From Metridium senile (Eukaryota; Cnidaria; Anthozoa; Actiniaria; Metridiidae), in NCBI GenBank assembly GCA_949775045.1, contig OX459102.1, positions 9,767,738 through 9,831,737 of the forward strand: a stretch of DNA of 64,000 bases, written 5' to 3'. Within the stretch, counting starts at the first letter, position 1, and each line of letters opens with the position of its first letter. The notes beneath the pieces are model-generated. The model made no database searches. It was not told where the DNA came from and saw only the letters and a list, made by a program, of their open reading frames with translations. The position numbers were made by a program, and so were the translations under genes. Below, in pieces: positions 57,288 to 64,000 of this stretch.

Positions 57288-57909
57288 CAGTGAAGCCCCT
57301 CTATACCGGACAGTGCTGGGACCAAGAAAAATGTCCGGTTTATCGGGGGTTCCGGTTTATTGAGGTTTTCTTTGAAATGTTAAGTTTTCATAAGAACAAC
57401 ACCATTATATAAACACTCAATAAGCAGTTTAATCGACAATGTTTTGCGGGTGGTTTCATCGTGTTATAGCTACTATATAGTTAATTTCACGAGAATTCTA
57501 GATGACAATGTAATAAATGCCGTCATCTACTGTTGTTTATCGGCCATTAAAGGGTAAACCAATTGAGCCTCACACCTCAAGTGGAATTAATGCCTTTTGA
57601 TTTAACTCGCATGTTGACTGCGCTTACAAGTAATTAGCGCTTATTATAACAGCCTTTGTTTTGCCTATTGTTTTACCTTTTGTTCTATTCACACAAAAAA
57701 TTGCGTCCGGTTTAAAGAGGATGATTCTTTTGTTAGTTATTGTCCTAGTGGGACTGTAATTATTGTCCGGTTTCCGGAGTTGAGAGGTTCCGGTATAATG
57801 AGGGTTTCTTTTACAAAGCATATATGTAGAAAAACTTGGGACCAAAAGACACGTCCGGTTTAGAGAGGATTCCGGTTTATTGAGGGTCCGGTATAGAGGG
57901 GTTTCACTG
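57288..57909. mobile_element. Tc1/pogo-type MITE, TA duplication
   Basis: Ends CAGTGAAGCCCCTCTATACC / GGTATAGAGGGGTTTCACTG between TA dinucleotides (57286-57287 and 57910-57911). Multiple subterminal TCCGGTTTA words. 622 bp, no transposase. Sits in an intron of the DUF6589 gene. Confidence 0.9.
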
Positions 57910-59313
57910 TATTTCGTGTTATACCCCCAGTTAAATAAAGTCTTTATTATTTTTATGTAGTTAGTATACTGAAAATATATATATATACTTGTTTCCAATT
58001 ATGCATTGGAAATATTACCTTTAGTTAATAAATGCATTCAAAGTTCAAAATGAATATCTCAATATGTAGATAATAAAATTAAAATAAATATTTGCTCTTG
58101 AACACATTTTTAGACCGAATTTGAGATGTTTGTCAAGAATGACTCAGCTGCTGAAATTGGGACAAGCAGGGCAAGTATGAACCGGTGTGGCAAGACCAAT
58201 GCAGCAAAGGGAGTCCACAGCAACTATAATGAATACAAAGACTTCCACTCAAGAGAGCTTGAGGCTCACATTTGTGCTTCATTCATGGATATGTGTGGAA
58301 TGTCAAAATTAGATGGTAAGCAATAATATTGTTCTGTATCAGTGCTGTGAATCCAAACAACAATTTTTTAGAACATGTTGTGTTAATTGAATGTTTCTTT
58401 TCATCATAAATAGACTGCTCATCATGTGATATGCCTGTTGACGGTGTAGATGACAAGATAAAGAATGACTGGCTGTTAGCACTATGTAAAGAGCATGTCA
58501 AGCAATATGTGATGCGTTCAGAGTTTGTAAGTCTGGCAGAACAAACTGGCCAGTTGGATCGATGCTTGAGGGAGCAATTTACTTGTCGCTTCGATGGATG
58601 CAACAACATGTACACATTGCATTCTAGAAGAGTAAGGTATGTACGGTGTTCACATGTTATTAAAAAGGAAAATGTGCAATATTTATTTTGTAATTTCAAC
58701 TTTTAAAAAGTTGAATGTAAATTGAACATAAAATTGGGGACCCCTAATTTTGCAAATTTGTTACAAACTAATATGACACTATTAAAAAAGTAATTTGAAG
58801 TATGATTACAATATACAAAAAGTTTCATATTGTCATCAAAGTGTCAATGTTGAAGCACATTAATAAGTTTTGCTATGCAGCTACACTGGAAAGAAAATAC
58901 TTTTGTGTGACTTCATAACAAAATATGGCAATTAAACTATATCATATTGATTCACTTATGGGTGATGATTTTTCTTTCAATTGTATAGACATGAAGTGAC
59001 TGAGCACAATTTGAAACTACAAAACTTTTTGCAAGATGAAAGAGATGTCTTTGGTTATTATTACTGCCGCGCTAATTGTGCGGCTAATCTTTAGCACAAA
59101 ACCAACAAGAAACAGGTAAAATCCTAATATACTTAGCAAAGAGTGATAAAAACATTTATAGTGATTGCCATTGACTAGTAGTGCTAACAATGCACTATTT
59201 ATCCATGAGATGTATGCTCACTCACACTAATTTTGGATGTATTTTTTTCATAATAATTTAAACAGATTGTGCCTGTACACCTCACATAACCATAATGATA
59301 TATCACATGCTCC

Positions 59314-59720
59314 AATTCGCCTTTCCGGAATTCATGAGAGGACTGGGGCCGAGTGAAAAAATTAATCTAATTAAAAAATAATTCCCATCACAAAATAAAA
59401 CATACAAACATTAGTATTATTAGCGAGTTTGTGCATGTTTGGAAAAATACTTACTGAGTTATAAGCTTCTAAAAGTCGCAAAAATAAGAGAGAATGTATG
59501 GGGTTTAAGGACAGCGTCCCCAAAAACCATACATTCTCGGCTCTTATTTTTACGCTTTGTTTAAAGCCCATAAATCAGTTAGTATTTACCCAATCATTCT
59601 AAAACTTGATAAACTTAAAAATTTGAGTGTGTACTTTTATGTGATGGGGTTTGTTTCTTAATTAGATTAATATTTCTACAATCGTTCCCATTCCCCTCAT
59701 GAATTCCGGAAAGGCGAATT
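59314..59720. mobile_element. Fold-back element (AATTCGCCTTTCCGGAATTC ends)
   Basis: AATTCGCCTTTCCGGAATTCATGAG is inverted at 59696-59720, and AAAAATTAATCTAATTA pairs with TAATTAGATTAATATTT. The centre has AGAATGTATGGGGTTT / AAAACCATACATTCTC. 407 bp, between the two alternative last exons. Confidence 0.85.
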
Positions 59721-59962
59721 AGCCAAAACAGTCATTGCCATAGAATCTTAATTAGTACTTTGAATCTTGAGTACAATTATATTGCTCCCATCCAATCAGA
59801 ATTAAATAATTTTGTAATATTTATAAATTGTGCATATTTCTTGTTACAGACATGAAAGACAAATGCATCCAGATGAGATCCCAGGATCCCAATCCCAAGA
59901 ATCTAACCATGATGAAAAAAAAACAAAAAAGAAGAACAGAAAAACAAGGAAGATTTTATATT

Positions 59963-61245
59963 CAACTAGACGATCATGGGGATCGTGAAGTCGGGCTAGG
60001 GCTGCGGGATTCCTGTGGTGCAACTAAAGCAGTGGCCAGGAACAGAGAAACACAGTGTTCGTTCGTATTTCACGATTTTAGCATCTAGAGTAATATTTTT
60101 TTTGTGGTGCCAATCTCAAAAGTTAATAAATGTTATAAGTGGTTTGTGAAAGCAAATCACTATTGAAAATGATACCAGATCAGATCACGTCGAAATTTAT
60201 TAGTTGCATATTGTTTAGTTGCATTTCTCAATTGACAGCCCTTAAATTCACCAAGCAAGAAACTTTGCAAATCGAGACCTCAAACATTGTTTGGACATAT
60301 ATAAATCTTTATTAATTGTATTTACATCAACAGACAATTGTACAGCTTTTTCAAACAAATTACAATCGTTTTCTAACGACATTAACAAATTGTTCATGGA
60401 CTGTTGTGTTCTTACATATACGAGCGACACGAGCAAGATATAAGACTAGCGACTAAAATGCTAAATAAAATCGCCTTTTTATTTAACATTATTACGAAAA
60501 CATCTTCATTCAATAGGCTTAATGAGCTTACAATAAGTAAAAAACAAGTAAATAACATAAAAAAGTTTGTTATTTTGGTGTCTTCAGGACTTACATAATA
60601 CCGTAGGTTGTTGTTTTCCAATATGGCGGACGTCTTGTCTCAGTTCGACCTTGATCTCTTCGGACGATACCTTGCTGCTTTCCATATCTTGTGAGGAATT
60701 CACTTCAGTATAGTTCGTTTTGTCACTGTCATTTGTATTGTCATTTGTGATATTTTTGCTATGATCATCAACGATCTGGTGTGAACTAGTGAGAACTCGT
60801 TTTAGCTTGTTAGATATGCTAGACAGTCCTTGAAACGACCCGGATCAAAATGTACGCTGATAGACATCTTTTAGTGTGGGTCTATCGCGGACGGCGTGTG
60901 CAAATCACTCCAAGAAGAAATGGAGGCTTTACTTCTTAGTTCGATCGACCATGTGACAGCCATCGTAAGGCATGATGGATACTTGGTTGGATACATTGTA
61001 CATGTGACTTTTGTCTGATCACGTGATATTTATATTTATTTATTCACGAGCAAGTGACTTTGGGCTTCCTGTGTTATCGGACCACGTGACATCTATGAGA
61101 TCATGGTTGACAAAAGCACCATTTGGGATCCCTGTGGTCGAGTTCGTAAAGCATCATGGGGGACTATACGCGACGTTGCCAGATAGATACATAGATAGAT
61201 TGAAGAAAAGGTAGAACTATAGTCGGCCGCCACAGGCAGCCCGAC
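59963..61245. mobile_element. Nested element with GTCGGGCT ends (family D, copy 1)
   Basis: Left edge CAACTAGACGATCATGGGGA followed by GTCGGGCTAGGGCTGCGGG; right edge CCACAGGCAGCCCGAC, that is GTCGGGCTGCCTGTGG inverted. It interrupts the DUF6589 gene before its C-terminal coding part. The first ~890 bp (to about 60851) recur at 63119. It contains four copies of the recurring GGG(A/C)TTCCTGTG motif. Confidence 0.6.
60240..60860 (-). CDS. Candidate minus-strand coding exons inside family D
   Basis: On minus, about 60835-60596 stays open for some 80 codons without an initial ATG: SISNKLKRVLTSSHQIVDDH, an Asn/Asp-rich stretch, then SSKVSSEEIKVELRQDVRHI and GKQQPTVL, before a T|GTAAGTCC donor. 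A second open stretch (60436-60248) reads NNLLMSLENDCNLFEKAVQL SVDVNTINKD. The two could be exons of one small protein, but the phases are not settled and the family is unknown. On plus, CCAATATGGCGGACG at about 60618 offers an alternative start (MADVLSQFDLDLFG) and fits a YY1 site. Confidence 0.35.
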
Positions 61246-62309
61246 TAATTATCACCAGTCAAAATTGATGTTTGGCCTTATTATAATGTCATTTGAAGAT
61301 GCAGTAAAAGAAGGGGATGGTGATCGGCTCTTTGAATTGTATAAAATATTGTTGTTGATCTACAAATCAAGAGGTCATCCTAAATATGCTTATGCAACTC
61401 TCATGTACCTTGTGAAAATTAGTGCCATTTTTACTGAATATGAAGCACATAGATTGAAATGGAACAGATTTTTCAACAACATGGAGGCAAAGGGAAAAAT
61501 ATTTCTCTCGATCTAAAAAAAAGAACACCAAAATACGCTTCTAAAAAGAATGTGGAGAGCCCTTGGTCCAAATTTGAATGAAAAGAATGCAGCACGTGTT
61601 GCTGGCACACTGGACCATGTTGAAAGCATTCTACATGGGATTGATAATGCCGACTGCAAGCTATTGGAAAGGTCACCTCATCGTGCTGTGTCACAAAAAG
61701 AAGAGGCTGTTCAACAAATAATTTCAGACCTACAATCATTGACAAAAGTGTTGGTACGAATGTGATAAAGTAATTTTAGCAGTGCTGAAATTCTACTACT
61801 CCCCCCACCCCCCTTCGCAATGTTGAGGAGGGAGTCATTGTTTGGTGCTTATATGGTTGACCTGTCAATGCGCTATCATTTTACAGCAACATTGATGTGG
61901 GGGGGAAGGGGGGAACATTTTTTTATACTTAAAATAAATGAAGTAGTGCCTTATGAGATAAAATACTAAAATCGTGCCAACTACTTTTGACAATGATTGT
62001 AGTATCTAAGTCTGCGTTCACTTATATGCATGGAGGGAGAGATGGATACCCGTCATTTCCAAATTGTAGTGCAACCATCCTGCCTAATCTGGATTTCATT
62101 ATCGATTTCATACTTGATTGACGTTCGACACCTCTCGACCAATGGGAATTTTCCTTCCGCCAGCAGAAGGAGAAATACGATGAAACAATAGGACCATTGC
62201 AGGCTCTCCCTTCCCTTCTCTCTCCCCCAGGCCCCCTCTTCCTCCGATTCCCTCCCCCTCCCAACTCCCCCCCTCCCCCTAGAGAGCCGCTACGCAGGCT
62301 ATATAAAGT

Positions 62310-63118
62310 TATTCTAATGGGGGATTTATATCCGCAAGGAATATCTATTAATAAATGCAAGGTTTCCAAATAATACATCAAGCGCGTTTCAATCTTCTAG
62401 CCAGATACAAGTGTACTCACAATCAGAGACAAACTCTTTGACCTCATCTATTAGCATTTTCGTGCCCAGATCCTATTCATTCCTTCTCCGGATCGCAATA
62501 GGATCTGGGTACGAGAATGTTTTGAAAGAATATATTTTCACACGGTAAACACATTGGGTTCGTTTCAGCCCAATATTTAAAGGCCCAGTATCGACCGGGA
62601 TGCTTTGCGGCCATTTGTTTTTGTTTTGAAATAGCATTATTGTTAAATGGCGCTCTCTAATTGGCCAAAAACCGCGTGAGTTCAAAGTCCATGGCCGTAC
62701 GGAGATACGAAAAATATCACATATCAACATACATGAAAGTAGCGAACTCTTTCGACGAACCTTTGAGCTTTTGAGTGTTTCTGAATATCCTTAAATGCAT
62801 CCTTGAGAAGAAAACTATCATGTAATAGTATGCGGTGAATATGATAAAGGATTGGGCATGGTATGTTATGTGTATTTCTGTTGTATTATCAAAGTAACGA
62901 TATTGATCAACTCGATTTGTCCGCTTTGTTATTATTAAGCAATCGTTATAGCAAAAATATGTTTAAGAAAGTTGAGCTCCAAATATAAAGTTAATAAGTA
63001 TTTTTAATGTCCATAGTATATTATCGTCTCGTCTGAGCAGCTCTATGGCATATTTTAACTGCTAGTCCGTGGATCGGAATGAGATGCCTGCGAGTTGTGG
63101 CCGAGTTGATTGTAATCA
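62310..63118. other. Flanking DNA right of the transposon, no gene seen
   Basis: Contains a hairpin around 62430-62520 (CGTGCCCAGATCCTATTCAT / GATCTGGGTACGAGAATG); similar AGATCCTGCTACTATTCGG / GGTCTGGGTACGAAAATG words occur at 44292-44345. No supported coding region. Confidence 0.5.
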
Positions 63119-64000
63119 CAACTAGACGATCATGGGGATCGTGAAGTCGGGCTAGGGCTGCGGGATTCCTGTGGTGCAACTAAAGCAGTGGCCAGGAACA
63201 GAGAAACACAGTGTTCGTTCGTATTTCACGATTTTAGCATCTAGAGTAATATTTTTTTTGTGGTGCCAATCTCAAAAGTTAATAAATGTTATAAGTGGTT
63301 TGTGAAAGCAAATCACTATTGAAAATGATACCAGATCACGTCGAAATTTATTAGTTGCATATTGTTTAGTTGCATTTCTCAATTGACAGCCCTTAAATTC
63401 ACCAAGCAAGAAACTTTGCAAATCGAGACCTCAGACATTGTTTGGACATATAATCTTTATTAATTGTATTTACATCAACAGACAATTGTACAGCTTTTTC
63501 AAACAAATTACAATCGTTTTCTAACGACATTAACAAATTGTTCATGGACTGTTGTATTCTTACATATACGAGCGACACGAGCAAGATATAAGACTAGCGA
63601 CTAAAATGCTAAATAAAATCGCCTTTTTATTTAACATTATTACGAAAACATCTTCATTCAATAGGCTTAATGAGCTTACAATAAGTAAAAAACAAGTAAA
63701 TAACATAAAAAAGTTTGTTATTTTGGTGTCTTCAGGACTTACATAATACCGTAGGTTGTTGTTTTCCAATATGGCGGACGTCTTGTCTCAGTTCGACCTT
63801 GATCTCTTCGGACGATACCTTGCTGCTTTCCATATCTTGTGAGGAATTCACTTCAGTATAGTTCGTTTTGTCACTGTCATTTGTATTGTCATTTGTGATA
63901 TTTTTGCTATGATCATCAACGATCTGGTGTGAACTAGTGAGAACTCGTTTTAGCTTGTTAGATATGCTAGACAGTCCTTGAAACGACCCGGATCAAAATG
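63119..64000. mobile_element. Family D, copy 2, cut by the window end
   Basis: Repeats 59963-60853 with very few differences (small indels at GATCAGATCACG and TATATAAATC). Left edge identical (CAACTAGACGATC). The right end lies beyond the window. Confidence 0.9.
63404..64000 (-). CDS. Second copy of the family D candidate exons
   Basis: The minus-strand open stretches of copy 1 are preserved (SSKVSSEEIKVELRQDVRHI upstream of the same donor; LENDCNLFEKAVQLSVDVNT in the second stretch, with a 3-bp difference after it). Keeping both frames in two copies is mild support for coding, but the copies are too similar to be a strong test. Confidence 0.3.

Larger units (their letters stand above)
54400..61766 (+). 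pseudogene. DUF6589 transposase-like gene, frameshifted
   Basis: Exons seen: N-terminal zinc region about 54400-54840 (FCRICKKN and VVCHPCARKLKNLSETYKT, a C2-C2 pattern like ZAD domains), 54842-55896, 56196-56535, 56763-57032, 58114-58315, 58414-58636, then 58989-59094 or 59850-59988, and a C-terminal part at 61265-61766. Family blocks: IVGDNVDHEITARVQ, SIHWTHQFAML, PVHGDQLFEERG, IEGLMPEHADWHAK, then a C2H2-type finger (CRFDGCNNMYTLHSRRVRHE), and DFEDAVKEGDGDRL-like FEDAVKEGDGDRLFELYK, RFFNNMEAKGK, RMWRALGPNLNEKNAARVAG. Frames are broken by single-base indels near 54515, 54835, 56490 and 61510, and an insertion separates the C-terminus, so this copy is dead. DUF6589 proteins are common in invertebrate genomes; a recombinase-type role is inferred. 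Confidence 0.75.
54129..62301 (+). mobile_element. 8.2-kb DUF6589-type DNA transposon with TATAAAG duplication
   Basis: Starts TAGCCTGTAGGGG, a G run (about 54140-54162), then GGGAATCGGAGGAAGAGGGG and GCCTGCAATGGTCCTATTGT; the inverse of all this ends at 62301 (ACAATAGGACCATTGCAGGC ... TACGCAGGCTA). TATAAAG flanks both sides (54122-54128 and 62302-62308), so the ends are exact. The cargo is one plus-strand multi-exon gene. At least three insertions lie inside (57288-57909, 59314-59720, 59963-61245). Confidence 0.88.

Overview
The window is animal nuclear DNA. Genes are split by GT-AG introns (one likely GC-AG), intergenic DNA is AT-rich and crowded with fold-back elements, and the recognisable proteins are metazoan: a DONSON-type replication factor, a YRDC tRNA-modification enzyme, a caspase and two stanniocalcin-like secreted proteins. 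The stanniocalcin-like domain, the many short palindromic elements (for example one ending GGGGCCGGTTGT and one rich in CAACATTGTTG) and a domesticable DUF6589-type transposon look most like a cnidarian, probably an anthozoan. That assignment is inference. No rRNA, intact tRNA or CRISPR is visible.

Layout. 0-0.5 kb: a minisatellite. 0.8-3.4 kb: an inverted-repeat element, an unplaced minus-strand ORF and a signal-peptide exon of a minus-strand secreted protein. 4.6-5.1 kb: a GGAT/GAAT simple repeat directly upstream of the plus-strand DONSON gene (5.26-8.21 kb, three exons). 8.2-9.6 kb: fold-back and tandem repeats between DONSON and the convergent caspase gene (12.46-10.44 kb, minus). 14.1-17.7 kb: YRDC on minus, five exons. 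18-24 kb: a possible divergent plus-strand gene, several fold-back elements and a hairpin-rich tandem array. 24-31 kb: tandem repeats including a 124-bp satellite, with no convincing gene. 31.5-35.1 kb: an unrecognised minus-strand multi-exon gene whose large intron holds a 182-bp tandem array carrying E2F-like sites. 36.1-53.6 kb: a tandem segmental duplication, each unit giving one non-coding first exon and one intronless ORF for a stanniocalcin-like protein; each unit has since taken different transposon insertions. 54.13-62.30 kb: an 8.2-kb inverted-repeat DNA transposon with a 7-bp target duplication, carrying a frameshifted DUF6589 transposase-like gene and at least three nested insertions. 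63.1-64 kb: a second copy of one of those nested segments.

Functional reading. The host genes are unrelated housekeeping or secretory genes and not an operon or system. The most interesting host gene is the caspase: splice phases join a tiny 5' exon encoding a RHIM-like amyloid-type motif (core VVVG) to a complete caspase catalytic domain with no CARD or DED. The most interesting DNA features are a GGGATTCCTGTGG / GGGCTTCCTGTGG motif that recurs at 5' gene ends and inside mobile elements, and the E2F-site array. Exon borders are read by eye from splice consensus and phase, so small errors are possible.
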